64,000 nt of DNA from Opitutia bacterium. GTDB lineage: Bacteria > Verrucomicrobiota > Verrucomicrobiia > Opitutales > Opitutaceae. A program made the translations under genes and the position numbers. Of the stretch, positions 35,206-43,678 are shown piece by piece. Below the pieces are notes generated by a model. It saw only the letters and a list, made by a program, of their open reading frames with translations. It was not told the DNA's origin and did no database searches. The stretch is from NCBI GenBank assembly GCA_016217545.1, contig JACRHT010000004.1:202334-266333 (forward strand), in the 5' to 3' direction. Each line of letters begins with the position of its first letter. The first letter of the stretch is position 1.

Positions 35206-35232
35206 GGTAGGGCGGGACCGCTGGGCCCGCCG
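35206..35232. repeat. Family A repeat, solo arm (A3)
   Basis: 27 nt beginning GGTAGGGCGGGACCGCTGGG, identical to the A2 left arm. No inverted partner is found nearby. It lies 61 nt downstream of the thioredoxin-like gene. Confidence 0.75.
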
Positions 35233-35355
35233 TCACGCGCTCGCGGCTCACCCCGCAGTCGCGTCCGACCAGCGATGCCAGCTTCGTCGCTTCGTCAGGC
35301 GCTCTGCGACAAATCCGCCGCGCCGTCCGCTCCGGCGGCTCACGTTTCGGCAAAG

Positions 35356-35390
35356 AAAAAGGCCGCGCTTCACGCGCGGCCTTCGTTTTT
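35356..35390 (-). terminator. Intrinsic terminator of the GDSL autotransporter gene
   Basis: Stem GGCCGCGC/GCGCGGCC extended by AA/TT, 5-nt loop. Both flanks are T-rich on the relevant strand (TTTTTCTTTG on minus, TTCGTTTTT on plus), so it may work in both directions. It is 24 nt from the autotransporter stop codon. Confidence 0.85.
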
Positions 35391-35413
35391 GAATCGGTCT
35401 GGCGGACGTCGGC

Positions 35414-37264
35414 TCAGAAACCGGTGTGGAGCGAGAGCGAGTATTGGTTCGCCGTTTCGCCGTTCTTGCGGAAGTCCGCGAGATAGCCGACGGACCAGCC
35501 CCAGTTCTTGCTCACCGCGCCGCTGACGCGCGCGCCGAGCTTGAAGGTCTCGCCGAGGCCGTCGTCGACGGTCGTCGTGCCGGTGGCAGCCACCGTGTCG
35601 GCGAGGCGGCCGGAGAGGCTGCGAGTGTTTTCATTCACGTCCTTCTGATAGACCGCGGTCCCGCTGAGGACGAACGGCTGCTCGTTGAAGCGCACGGTAT
35701 AGTCGACATTCGCGCCGAGCTGCGCGTCGAACGACTTCGCGTTCTGACCGCCGAAGACGAAGTTCAGTCCGGGCACGCCGCTCTCGGTGTAGCCGTCGAG
35801 CTTGGCCTTCGCGTAACGCAGGCCCGCGAACGGCGTGAAGCGCCACGCATCGGAAACGAGATCCCAGCCCACGCGAACGTGCGCCGCGGTGCGATCGCCG
35901 TCACTCTTCGCGGTGGTCGCCATGCCGCCGAGGGCGGTCGTGCGCTTCACGTCCTTGAAGTCCTGCGTGCCCACGCCGACGGATCCGTCGGCGAAGAAGC
36001 TGCCGGACTTCCATTGCGCGAACGCCGTCACCATCTGGCCGCGCATCACGGAGGAACCGGCGGCGCCGTCCAGATCGGTTTCGAGGTTCTCCGCCGAGAC
36101 GGCGAGGCCGACCAGCAGGTTGGACGCGAGGCTGTAGTCGAAGCCAGCGGTCACGGCGTTGCCGGAATAGTCGAAGCCCGCCTGATAGCCGGCGGCCTTG
36201 AACGAACCCGACTTCGACGAGAAACTCACGAAGCCGTCGGCCTGATGGCGGGCGACTCCGAGGCGCGAGGCATCGAGGCGCGACTGCAGGGAGTCGGCCG
36301 AAAGATCGGTCGCCACGAGCGCCGTGGTGCCGCGCGCGGCGAAGGTGCCGAGCACGAACTCGGGATTGAGCACTTCGGTGAGCACGGCGGCGAAGAGCGC
36401 GTGGGTCTTCGTCGTCGGGTGAATGCCATCCCAGAACACGTAGCGGCTGATGTCACCCGGATTGCCGCCAGCGGTCATGATGTCGATCGGGTCTTGGTTC
36501 GCGATGGAGAACCCGAACGTCTGCGGGTTGTTGACGATCGTCTGGAAGATGGAGCCGAGGTCGAACACGGTGACATTCACGCCGGAGAGGCTGCTCAGGC
36601 CCGCGATGCGGGTCTTGATGTCGCCGTTGAACGCGTAGGACGCGGTCTGCATCAGCGACGCGGCGGAGGCACCCGAGCCCGTCGTGAAGCGCGGGGTCTT
36701 CGAGATGTCGGGCAGGTTCAGCACGAGGATGTTTTTCGCCCCGAGGCCGGCGAGCGACTGCACGGCGTTGGCGACGGCGGTGGACGCGGCGATCGCGGTG
36801 TTGGTCATCGCGTTGGCGTTCTGATTGGCCGGGACCTGCACGGCGTTGAGCAGGTCGTTCGCGCCGGCGAGCAGGACGTAGAGGCCATTCGCGTTCGCGG
36901 TGATGCCGCGCGCCTGATACATCGCGACCTGTTGCGAGAGGTTCGGCACGGCGCTGCCGGTGGCGGCGGTGGCGCCGGCGAAGGCGAAGTTCAGCTTCGC
37001 GGCGTTCGACGAGGTGGTCGCCGCGGCGGCGAGGCCGGGAGCGAGATACTCGGCATAGGTGATGCCGTTCGAAACGCGGCCGGCGAAATACGGCGCGGGC
37101 GGCGAGCCGGTCAGGGCGAAGGTGTTGCCGCTGTCGGTGAGGCTGTCGCCGAAGAAGTAGTAGTTCGAAAACGTCCGGTTAGCCGGGACGGATTGAGCAA
37201 GGGCGGTGGCAGTGAGGCCGAGGGCGGCCAAGCCAGCGAGGATGCGCGAGCGCAGGTCGTTCAT
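35414..37264 (-). CDS. Autotransporter GDSL esterase/lipase (EstA-like)
   Basis: 616 residues. Signal peptide MNDLRSRILAGLAALGLTATALA; passenger with the GDSL nucleophile block YFFGDSLTDSGNTF (Ser41), LLAGANDLLNA (block III) and the Asp/His pair in VFWDGIHPTTKTHALFA; C-terminal autotransporter barrel (about 340-616) ending NQYSLSLHTGF with terminal Phe. The family hydrolyses lipids or esters at the cell surface (type Va secretion). An ATG 20 codons upstream exists but would disrupt the signal peptide. A single-gene unit closed by the downstream terminator. Confidence 0.93.
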   Translation of the reverse strand: MNDLRSRILAGLAALGLTATALAQSVPANRTFSNYYFFGDSLTDSGNTFALTGSPPAPYFAGRVSNGITYAEYLAPGLAAAATTSSNAAKLNFAFAGATAATGSAVPNLSQQVAMYQARGITANANGLYVLLAGANDLLNAVQVPANQNANAMTNTAIAASTAVANAVQSLAGLGAKNILVLNLPDISKTPRFTTGSGASAASLMQTASYAFNGDIKTRIAGLSSLSGVNVTVFDLGSIFQTIVNNPQTFGFSIANQDPIDIMTAGGNPGDISRYVFWDGIHPTTKTHALFAAVLTEVLNPEFVLGTFAARGTTALVATDLSADSLQSRLDASRLGVARHQADGFVSFSSKSGSFKAAGYQAGFDYSGNAVTAGFDYSLASNLLVGLAVSAENLETDLDGAAGSSVMRGQMVTAFAQWKSGSFFADGSVGVGTQDFKDVKRTTALGGMATTAKSDGDRTAAHVRVGWDLVSDAWRFTPFAGLRYAKAKLDGYTESGVPGLNFVFGGQNAKSFDAQLGANVDYTVRFNEQPFVLSGTAVYQKDVNENTRSLSGRLADTVAATGTTTVDDGLGETFKLGARVSGAVSKNWGWSVGYLADFRKNGETANQYSLSLHTGF

Positions 37265-37352
37265 AGGGGTGTTGGGTTGATAGGCCGGCGGAATCGAGGC
37301 AACGCCCAGCGCGCTCGGCAAGCGCTATATCCGCCCCCCTGCCCCGGAGAAA

Positions 37353-37949
37353 TCACCGGGCCAGCATGGCTTCGAGGCGCGCCCGATTCGCCGGCCAGTC
37401 CTCCGCGATCAGCGAAAACATGGCCGTGTTGCGGACGTAGCCGTCGAAGCGCGCCTGGTATTTGCGCAGGATGCCTTCGAACTGCCCGCCGATGCGCGCG
37501 ATGGCGCGGCGCGAGGCCTCGTTGCGCTCGTCGGTCTTCAATTGCACGCGCACGGCACCGAGCGACTCGAACGCGTGGCGGAGCAGCAGGTATTTCGCCT
37601 CCGTGTTGATCGCGCTGCGCTGCGCCTCGCGGGCATACCAGGTGTTGCCGATCTCCAGACCGCGATTCGCGCGCCGGATGTCGAGGTAGCGCGTCGAGCC
37701 TACGATCTTGCCGTCGCTGCGGCGCACGACCGCCCACGCCACATCCGTCCCGACGGCGCTGTTGCGCAGGCCGTCGTCGAACCACGGGTGAAACACCGCG
37801 GGCTTCGCCAGCGTGTCGGTCAGAAACCACTGGAACACGTCCGGCAGTTGCTGCGCCGTGGCGAGCATCGGCGCGCGGTGGCGCTCATCGAGCGGTTCGA
37901 GGCGGACGTGCTGGCCTTCGAGGAGAATCGGACGCGGATCGAATGACAT
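37353..37949 (-). CDS. GNAT acetyltransferase (RimJ/RimL type)
   Basis: 198 residues. N-terminal LEGQHVRLEPLDERHRAPML is typical of RimJ/RimL-type GNATs; the fold continues with IVGSTRYLDIRRANRGLEIGNTWY and the acetyl-CoA region, here AINTEAKYLLLRHAFESLGAVRV, then TDERNEASRRAIARIGGQFEGI. Expected to transfer an acetyl group to an amine; substrate unknown. The ATG fits the family start. Confidence 0.9.
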   Translation of the reverse strand: MSFDPRPILLEGQHVRLEPLDERHRAPMLATAQQLPDVFQWFLTDTLAKPAVFHPWFDDGLRNSAVGTDVAWAVVRRSDGKIVGSTRYLDIRRANRGLEIGNTWYAREAQRSAINTEAKYLLLRHAFESLGAVRVQLKTDERNEASRRAIARIGGQFEGILRKYQARFDGYVRNTAMFSLIAEDWPANRARLEAMLAR

Positions 37950-38062
37950 GGAGCGTTTTGTGCGCGAAGCGCCGCGCCGCCTCAAGTGCGCTCCGGCCAC
38001 GCACCAGCACAGCGCGCGAGAAATCGCTTCGCGACGACGCCTCGCGCCGCCATGCTGCGGGC

Positions 38063-38923
38063 ATGCACCTGTCCCTCGCCCGCCTTCTCGCGCTCGCCGC
38101 CGTCCTGCTCGGCTCGCTGTCCGCCGCCGAAAAGCCAGCCCCGCTGACGCTGCGCGTGATGACGTTCAACCTGCGCTTCGCCAGCGCGCAGCCGCCGCAC
38201 GCCTGGCCCGAGCGTCGTCCGATCATGCAGCGCCTGATCGCGCGCGAGGCGCCCGATGTCATCGGCACGCAAGAAGGGCTCTACGGCCAGCTGCGCGACA
38301 TGGCGGCCGACCTGCCGGCCTACGAATGGATCGGGCTCGGCCGCGAGGGCGGCAGTCGCGGCGAGTTCATGGCCGTGTTCTACCGCCGCGAAAAACTCGA
38401 GCCGGTCGCCTTCGATCATTTCTGGCTTTCGGACACACCCAACGTGATTGGCTCCGCCACGTGGGGCAATCGCTTCAAGCGCATGGTCACGTGGGTGCGT
38501 TTCCGCGAGCGCGCCACCGGGCGTGAGTTCGAGTTCTGGAACACGCATTTCGATCACGAAATCGAAGCCGCGCGCACCAAATCCGCCGCACTCATCGCCG
38601 AGCGTCTCTCCCGTGTCGACCACGCGACACCGTTGCTCCTCGTCGGCGATTTCAACTGCCTCGCTGGCGCGTGCGAACCCTACACCGTGCTCACCACGCG
38701 CGCGGGGTTGACCGACGCCTGGCTGGCGGCGGCGCACCGCACGAACGAAGGCTTGAACACCTTCCACGGCTACGAGCCGCCGAAACGGGACGGCGAGCGC
38801 ATCGATTGGATCCTCGCCCGCGCACCCGCGGCCGTGACCGAAGCGGCCATTCTCGACTACGCCGAGAACGGCCAAACCCCGAGCGATCACTTTCCAGTGA
38901 CCGCGACGGTGCGCTTCGACTAA
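38063..38923 (+). CDS. Exported endonuclease/exonuclease/phosphatase family protein
   Basis: 286 residues with a signal peptide MHLSLARLLALAAVLLGSLSAAE. The EEP fold is clear: VMTFNLRFAS, DVIGTQEGLYGQL (metal-binding Glu), WNTHFDHE (catalytic His), LLVGDFNCLAG (Asp/Asn), RIDWILARAP and SDHFPVTATV (final Asp-His). Members cleave phosphodiester or phosphomonoester bonds in nucleic acids or lipids; export suggests a nutrient-scavenging role. All catalytic residues are present. Confidence 0.9.
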   Translation: MHLSLARLLALAAVLLGSLSAAEKPAPLTLRVMTFNLRFASAQPPHAWPERRPIMQRLIAREAPDVIGTQEGLYGQLRDMAADLPAYEWIGLGREGGSRGEFMAVFYRREKLEPVAFDHFWLSDTPNVIGSATWGNRFKRMVTWVRFRERATGREFEFWNTHFDHEIEAARTKSAALIAERLSRVDHATPLLLVGDFNCLAGACEPYTVLTTRAGLTDAWLAAAHRTNEGLNTFHGYEPPKRDGERIDWILARAPAAVTEAAILDYAENGQTPSDHFPVTATVRFD

Positions 38924-38968
38924 CCGCTCGAAACATCAGGCAAACGACGCGGCGCGATCGCAGCGAAT

Positions 38969-39054
38969 GGTGGTCGTCGCCGTCCCCGGCGACGACGAAG
39001 GCTCTCGTGGCCGCCGTCGCGTTCGAGTCGCCGCCGGGGACGGCGGCGACCACC
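38969..39054. repeat. Inverted repeat, family D
   Basis: 28-nt arms (38969-38996 and 39027-39054) agree at 26 positions; the left begins GGTGGTCGTCGCCGTCCCCG. The two arms are joined by about 30 nt. Only one copy in the window. Confidence 0.8.
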
Positions 39055-39105
39055 TGGAGCAACGAGTGAGGATTTCCCGGAAGAAGTGACGAGGACGGCA
39101 CCACC

Positions 39106-39179
39106 GGTAGGGCGCGACCGCTGGGCGCGCCGCGAACGGGACGCCGCCCGCGCGGCGGGCCCAGCGGTCCCGCCCTACC
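39106..39179. repeat. Palindromic repeat, family A (copy A4)
   Basis: Arms 39106-39132 and 39153-39179 with a 20-nt centre. The reverse complement of the right arm is identical to the A2 left arm and to A3 over 27 nt; the left arm differs at two positions. Confidence 0.85.
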
Positions 39180-39263
39180 GCCCGCTTCGTCACTTCTTCA
39201 GGAAATCCTCGATAAGCAGGCCGCCATCGAGTCCGCGCTGCACTCGCGCCGTCGCCTTTTTTT

Positions 39264-39749
39264 TCAGATCCGCTGCGCCAGGGCCTCGAGCTGTTGCGTC
39301 GCGATGCCCCAACCTTGGTGGAAGCCCATTTTCTCGTGCGCCTCGCGGTCGGCCACCGACCAATGGCGCACGCGCGCCGTGTAGAGCGTCCGCCCGTCGC
39401 CCGCGTCCTCGAACGTGATGATGCCGACGATGAACGCCTTCTCCGACGGCTCCCACGCACCGACAAACGCGTCCGTCCACACGAGCCGCTCGTTCGGGAT
39501 CACTTCGAGATAGACGCCGCGATTCGGGAATTCCTGCCCTTCCGGCGACTGCATCACGATGTTGCTCGCGCCACCCGCGCGCAGGTCGGTCGTGGCGCGC
39601 ACGGTCTTCCACGGCGGCGGCGTGAACCACTGCACAATGAGCGCGGGTTCGGTCCAGCAACGGTAGAGTTTCTCGCGCGGCGCGTTGAGCGTGCGCTGGA
39701 GAAAGAGTTCGCGATCGGCGATCGGCGTGGGAGTCGGGTTGGTTTCCAT
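39264..39749 (-). CDS. SRPBCC family protein (AHSA1-like)
   Basis: 161 residues. FLQRTLNAPREKLYRCWTEPALIVQWFTPPPW is the standard start of Aha1/AHSA1-like SRPBCC proteins, and KMGFHQGWGIATQQLEALA the standard end. These helix-grip proteins bind hydrophobic ligands; in bacteria they often sit next to ArsR regulators, though not here. The reading frame ends right before a run of eight A, and no continuation in another frame is needed because the family end is already complete. Confidence 0.88.
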   Translation of the reverse strand: METNPTPTPIADRELFLQRTLNAPREKLYRCWTEPALIVQWFTPPPWKTVRATTDLRAGGASNIVMQSPEGQEFPNRGVYLEVIPNERLVWTDAFVGAWEPSEKAFIVGIITFEDAGDGRTLYTARVRHWSVADREAHEKMGFHQGWGIATQQLEALAQRI

Positions 39750-39822
39750 GTGGCGACTGATGATTGAGGTTCGCTCAATCGACGAAACACCCGCGCCGTT
39801 CCGGACACCGACGTTCCGCCGT

Positions 39823-40314
39823 TCAGCTCTTCGGATTCAGCTCGAGCACCTCGATCTCGAAGATCAGCGCGGAATTCGGCGGCACCTTGCCGGCGCGAAT
39901 GCCGCCGTAGCCGAGATGCGGCGGGATGTAGACGAACGCCTTCCCTCCCGCGCGCATCGTCCCGACGCCGGCGGCGAGACCCGTGACGAGTTCCTGCACG
40001 CGAAACACCGCGGGCTTGTCCGGCGCCGAGCGATCGAACTCCGTGCCGTCGACCAGCCGTCCGACGTAGATCACGCGCACCTTGTCCATGCGCTGCGGCA
40101 ACGCGCCCTCGCCCTCCTTCAGCGTCTTGATCCCCAGCCCGCTGTCGCGCCACGCGATGCCCGGCTCGGTGGCGATCTTCGCGCCGAACCAATTCTCGCG
40201 CCGCTGCTCCGCGACCGATTTTTCCGGCTGCGCCGGCGCTTCCGCTTCCTTCGGGCCGCAACCGGCAAGCGCGAGCACGAGGATGGAGAACAGGAGGGAG
40301 AGCGAACGCTTCAT
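39823..40314 (-). CDS. FKBP-type peptidyl-prolyl isomerase lipoprotein
   Basis: 163 residues. Lipoprotein signal MKRSLSLLFSILVLALAGC (lipobox LAGC), a linker rich in Ala/Glu/Lys, then an FKBP domain: VRVIYVGRLVDGTEFDRSAP, FRVQELVTGLAAGVGTMRAG, and the conserved end YIPPHLGYGGIRAGKVPPNS with ALIFEIEVLEL. It catalyses cis-trans isomerisation of prolyl bonds in exported proteins, attached to a membrane on the periplasmic side. Complete and typical. Confidence 0.93.
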   Translation of the reverse strand: MKRSLSLLFSILVLALAGCGPKEAEAPAQPEKSVAEQRRENWFGAKIATEPGIAWRDSGLGIKTLKEGEGALPQRMDKVRVIYVGRLVDGTEFDRSAPDKPAVFRVQELVTGLAAGVGTMRAGGKAFVYIPPHLGYGGIRAGKVPPNSALIFEIEVLELNPKS

Positions 40315-40415
40315 GCGCGGAGGTTGAGCCAACCCGCCCCCGAAATCAGCCCGAATTTCTCGCGCCGCGCGGCTCCGCGATTGAGTCCATCCCCGCGTCC
40401 GCGCAATCTCGCGGC

Positions 40416-41405
40416 ATGGCTTGGGGACCACGTCGAGTTTTGTTCGTCTTCTTCCTGCTGCTGATTGCGAACGGCGCGGCGGCGGTGCGCGGCGCCTTTC
40501 AACGCCCGTCCGAGAACGAGCGCCTCGCCGCCCTCGGCAATCTCTACGAGGAGCCGGAGCTCACCCGCGAACTCTTCCGACCCGACGCGGACTTTCCGCC
40601 CATCGCCACACCGACGCGCGGCGACTGGCGGCTCTTCCACCGCGAGCCCGGCCAGAGTTTCGACGAGTTCCGCGCGAGCGAGCCACACCGCGCCGACGAC
40701 CAACGCCGTGTGATCTACCTGCTGCCGCTTGGCGAATTTCCCGCGGACGATGCGCCCTCGCTCGCGCTGCTCCGCGAATACGCCGCCGTGTTCTTCCAGC
40801 TCGAGGTGAAAATCCTGCCCGCGTATTTCCCGCACGACCTCGAATTCGACCCACGCCAAAACGAGTTCACCCACAAGCGCCAGCGGCTCACGCGCGCGAT
40901 CCTCGGCTGGCTGCACACGCGCCTGCCCGCCGACGCATTCTGCCTGCTCGCCGTCACGATGGACGACCTCTACCCGGACAAGGATTGGAACTTCGTCTTC
41001 GGCCAGGCCTCTCTCGAGGACCGCGTCGGCGTCTACAGTTTCGCGCGCTACGATCCGGCCTATTTCGACGAGAAGCGCGGCCCCGCGTGGCGTGACATCG
41101 CGCTGCGCCGCGCCTGCAAGATCCTAACCCACGAGACCGGCCACATGTTCGGGCTGTATCACTGCATCCATTTCGACTGCGTGATGAACGGCGCCAACTC
41201 GCTCGAGGAATCCGACCGCCAACCGCTGCACGCGTGTCCGGTTTGCCTCCGAAAACTGAAGTTCGGCGCGCGTTTCAATCCCATCACGCGCTACGAACAG
41301 CTTCGCGCCTACTACCGCGCCCGTGAGTGGTTCGACGACGCCGACTGGGTCGCGCGACAGCTGAAACGCGCGCCCACACCGCTCCCCGCTGCCGCGGCCA
41401 ACTGA
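40416..41405 (+). CDS. Exported archaemetzincin-like zinc metalloprotease (M54)
   Basis: 329 residues with a hydrophobic N-terminal segment MAWGPRRVLFVFFLLLIANGAAA that looks like a signal peptide or anchor. The catalytic motif LTHETGHMFGLYHCIHFDCV (His239, Glu240, His243, His249) plus CxM and the later CPVC matches archaemetzincins, which carry a second zinc in a Cys4 site. Archaemetzincins are usually soluble and cytoplasmic, so an exported version is unusual. The domain order otherwise fits the family (PLGEFPADD ... LEVKILPAYFPHDLEFDPRQ). Confidence 0.85.
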   Translation: MAWGPRRVLFVFFLLLIANGAAAVRGAFQRPSENERLAALGNLYEEPELTRELFRPDADFPPIATPTRGDWRLFHREPGQSFDEFRASEPHRADDQRRVIYLLPLGEFPADDAPSLALLREYAAVFFQLEVKILPAYFPHDLEFDPRQNEFTHKRQRLTRAILGWLHTRLPADAFCLLAVTMDDLYPDKDWNFVFGQASLEDRVGVYSFARYDPAYFDEKRGPAWRDIALRRACKILTHETGHMFGLYHCIHFDCVMNGANSLEESDRQPLHACPVCLRKLKFGARFNPITRYEQLRAYYRAREWFDDADWVARQLKRAPTPLPAAAAN

Positions 41406-41476
41406 GCGCGCGAGCTGCGCGTCGCCGCGCGAAAACGTCCGATCGTTTCGGTCGCAACCGAATGTCGCCGGCGAGT

Positions 41477-43048
41477 TCAGCCGTGGCGGCGGTCCGCCAT
41501 CGCGCGTGCCGGAATCTTGGGCCGCACGACGGCGGGCGACGGAGCTTGCTGCGCGAGGTGCGCCTCGTCCTGCTCCCGGCGTCCGCCGGAGAGCGTTTCG
41601 CCGAGTTGCGCGCCGCGATCGCCGGAACGGCGGCCGCCGACGAGCGACATCATGCCGCCGACGAGTTCCTGCACTCGCGCCGCTTGCTCGTCCAAACGCC
41701 GCGCCGCTTCCGCCGCTTGCTGCGCGGCGGCGGCGTTCGATTGCGTGCCGCGATCGAGCTGCGTGATGGAATTGTTGATCTGGTCGACGCCCTCGTGCTG
41801 TTGCCGCGACGAGGTGGTGATTTCGACGATGAATCCGTCCAAGCCTTTCACGCGCTCGCCCAACGTGGCGAGACACGCGACGACTTCCTCGCTCACGCGG
41901 ATGCCCTCGTCGCTGCGGTGCAGCGCGGTCTCGATCTTGTCCGCTGTCTCGCGCGCGGCCGCCGCGCTGCGCTGGGCGAGTGCGCGGACTTCCTCGGCGA
42001 CGACGGCGAAACCGGCGCCCGCCTCGCCCGCGCGCGCCGCTTCCACGGCGGCGTTCAATGCGAGCAAATTGGTCTGAAAGGCGATTTCGTCGATCGACTT
42101 CATGATTTGCGCAACCTCGTGACTCGAGGCGCGCATCTCGCCCATCGACGCGCTGAGCTTCGCCGCGGCCTGCGCGCCGGTATCGGCGGCCTCGCGGGCG
42201 CGCTTGGCGCCTTCGCTCGCCTCGCGGGCGCGATCGGCGTTTTGCCGCGTGGTAGCGGTCAACTCCGCCGTCGTGGCGCTCGTCTCCTCGATCGCGGCAG
42301 CCTGTTGCGCGGCGCCGTCAGCAAGACCTTGCGCCGCCGCCGCCACCTGCGTCGAGGCGACAGCCACTTGGTGCGAGCCGCCCATGAGCGCATCCGCGAG
42401 GTCGCGCAACTGCTGCCCCAGCGACCGCGACACGATCAACCCGATCACGAGAGACGCCACCGTCGCGCCAACGATGCAGCCGACGAGCACGCGCACGCCC
42501 AGCGTGGCTTGGGCGCGCACGCGTTGGTTCAATTGCTCGAGTCGGTCGACATTCGCGCGGGACAGCGCATCGAGGCCCGCGTTTTCGGCCTCGTAGGCGG
42601 GCAGCAGACGAGCCGTGCGCCACTCGCGGACTGCGCCCGGCGAGGCGCCCCCTTGCTGCAACTGCACGAACTCCCGCCACGTCGCCTCCCAAGTCTTGTG
42701 TCGTTCCTCGAACGCGCCGAATTCCTTCGCTTGCGGCGAGTCCTTCAAGCGCTCGCGACAATGCGCCACCAATCCCTCGATCTCGGCCGCGTTGGCCCGG
42801 ATCCGTTGCTCGGTCTGCGACCGCGTCGCGGGGTCGTCGAGCGAGTGGCAAAGCCCGAAGGTCTCCTTCACCGCCTGCTGGATCCGCATGACCTGAAGCG
42901 CATCCGGCAGCGCCCGCTCGCCCATTTCCGCCGTCAGGCCGTTGATTGCCAGGTAGGCGTTGAACGAGCCTCCACCCACCACGCCCGCGATGGCCATGAC
43001 GCAGGCGAAACCCAGCCCGACGCGACGCGTGACAGTCCAGTTCTTCAT
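41477..43048 (-). CDS. Methyl-accepting chemotaxis protein with helical periplasmic sensor
   Basis: 523 residues. TM1 (about 9-30), a helical periplasmic domain of about 150 residues (four-helix-bundle type), TM2 (about 183-205), then directly the methylation and signalling helices with the hairpin tip [43 protein letters not shown]. There is no HAMP domain between TM2 and the signalling helices. No CheR-binding pentapeptide at the C-terminus. An isolated receptor, divergent from the ArsR gene, with a complex palindromic region upstream. Confidence 0.93.
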   Translation of the reverse strand: MKNWTVTRRVGLGFACVMAIAGVVGGGSFNAYLAINGLTAEMGERALPDALQVMRIQQAVKETFGLCHSLDDPATRSQTEQRIRANAAEIEGLVAHCRERLKDSPQAKEFGAFEERHKTWEATWREFVQLQQGGASPGAVREWRTARLLPAYEAENAGLDALSRANVDRLEQLNQRVRAQATLGVRVLVGCIVGATVASLVIGLIVSRSLGQQLRDLADALMGGSHQVAVASTQVAAAAQGLADGAAQQAAAIEETSATTAELTATTRQNADRAREASEGAKRAREAADTGAQAAAKLSASMGEMRASSHEVAQIMKSIDEIAFQTNLLALNAAVEAARAGEAGAGFAVVAEEVRALAQRSAAAARETADKIETALHRSDEGIRVSEEVVACLATLGERVKGLDGFIVEITTSSRQQHEGVDQINNSITQLDRGTQSNAAAAQQAAEAARRLDEQAARVQELVGGMMSLVGGRRSGDRGAQLGETLSGGRREQDEAHLAQQAPSPAVVRPKIPARAMADRRHG

Positions 43049-43137
43049 CGCAGGGGAGTGTGTCGCTGGTCGCGGCGGCAGCTGGCCCGCAGCGAGAGGC
43101 AGGTAACGAAAGACACGAGGGAAACGGCAAGTGGCAT

Positions 43138-43205
43138 GGCTAAAGGCGCGTCGGCAGACCCAGCCGACGACTCGAAGTCTGGCGCTGTTTGAGGGCGCCT
43201 TAGCC
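43138..43205. repeat. Multi-hairpin palindromic structure
   Basis: Outer stem GGCTAAAGGCGC (43138-43149) with GGCGCCTTAGCC (43194-43205; one bulged A). Inside, read on the plus strand: GTCGGC/GCCGAC (43150-43168), GACT/AGTC (43169-43179) and GGCGC/GCGCC, the last competing with the outer stem. It lies 90 nt upstream of the minus-strand chemoreceptor and could be a DNA repeat, a 5' leader RNA of that gene, or a small RNA. Confidence 0.5.
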
Positions 43206-43321
43206 CCATATCGGCGCAGCATGGCAGCACTTGAGTCCGCTTGGGCTCACAACGACGCGCACGATATCCGTTAGCAATCGTTGGCGTGAATGCGTGTTGC
43301 TCTTATTTTCCTCCTTGCTTA

Positions 43322-43339
43322 ATTAAGTCATTACTTAAT
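43322..43339. promoter_or_regulatory. Probable ArsR-family operator
   Basis: Perfect inverted repeat ATTAAGT-CATT-ACTTAAT, 9 nt upstream of the ArsR-type start codon, in an AT-rich island. Size and place fit an auto-regulatory operator for the adjacent repressor. Confidence 0.65.
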
Positions 43340-43348
43340 CGTAGTGTC

Positions 43349-43678
43349 ATGCAAAGCCTCGAAGCCATCGCCGATCCCACCCGGCGCCGCATCGTCGAAC
43401 TGCTCGCGGAGCGCGAGCGCACGACCGGGGAAATCGTCGCCGAGTTCGACATCAGCGCCCCAGCCATCTCCCAACACCTGAACGTCCTTCGCGACGCGGG
43501 CCTCATCACGACCCGCGCGGAGGGCCAGACTCGCATCCAATCGCTCAACGGCGACGGACTCGACGATCTGGCCAGCTGGCTCGAACGCACCCGCAGCGCC
43601 TGGAGCCGCCGGCTCGACGCGCTCGAACGCGAGCTGCGCGCCGACGACGAACGCAAAAAGAAATCCTCCTCCAAATGA
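43349..43678 (+). CDS. ArsR family winged-helix repressor
   Basis: 109 residues, MQSLEAIADPTRRRIVELLA, then the HTH TTGEIVAEFDISAPAISQHLNVLRDAGLITTRAEG. There is no cysteine-based metal site. It heads a run with two SRPBCC genes and a DUF899 gene and overlaps the first by 4 nt (ATGA), a common pairing in which the regulator controls the SRPBCC partners. Charged Lys/Ser-rich C-terminus. Confidence 0.93.
   Translation: MQSLEAIADPTRRRIVELLAERERTTGEIVAEFDISAPAISQHLNVLRDAGLITTRAEGQTRIQSLNGDGLDDLASWLERTRSAWSRRLDALERELRADDERKKKSSSK

Larger units (their letters stand above)
38924..39263. other. Gene-free spacer filled with palindromic repeats
   Basis: Between two convergent genes. It contains repeat D and repeat A4; the rest (about 39180-39263) shows a run of eight T on the plus strand (39257-39264) but no gene I can support. 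No conventional terminator was seen, so the palindromes may take that role. Confidence 0.6.

Noticed and set aside
39187..39264. Continuation of the AHSA1-like protein in another frame after an A8 run (possible frameshift)
   Set aside because: The AHSA1 domain already ends in its normal C-terminal helix; the extra peptide matches nothing and lacks support.
43138..43205. tRNA-like fold
   Set aside because: The length and arms look superficially like a cloverleaf, but there is no TTCGA T-loop and no proper anticodon arm.
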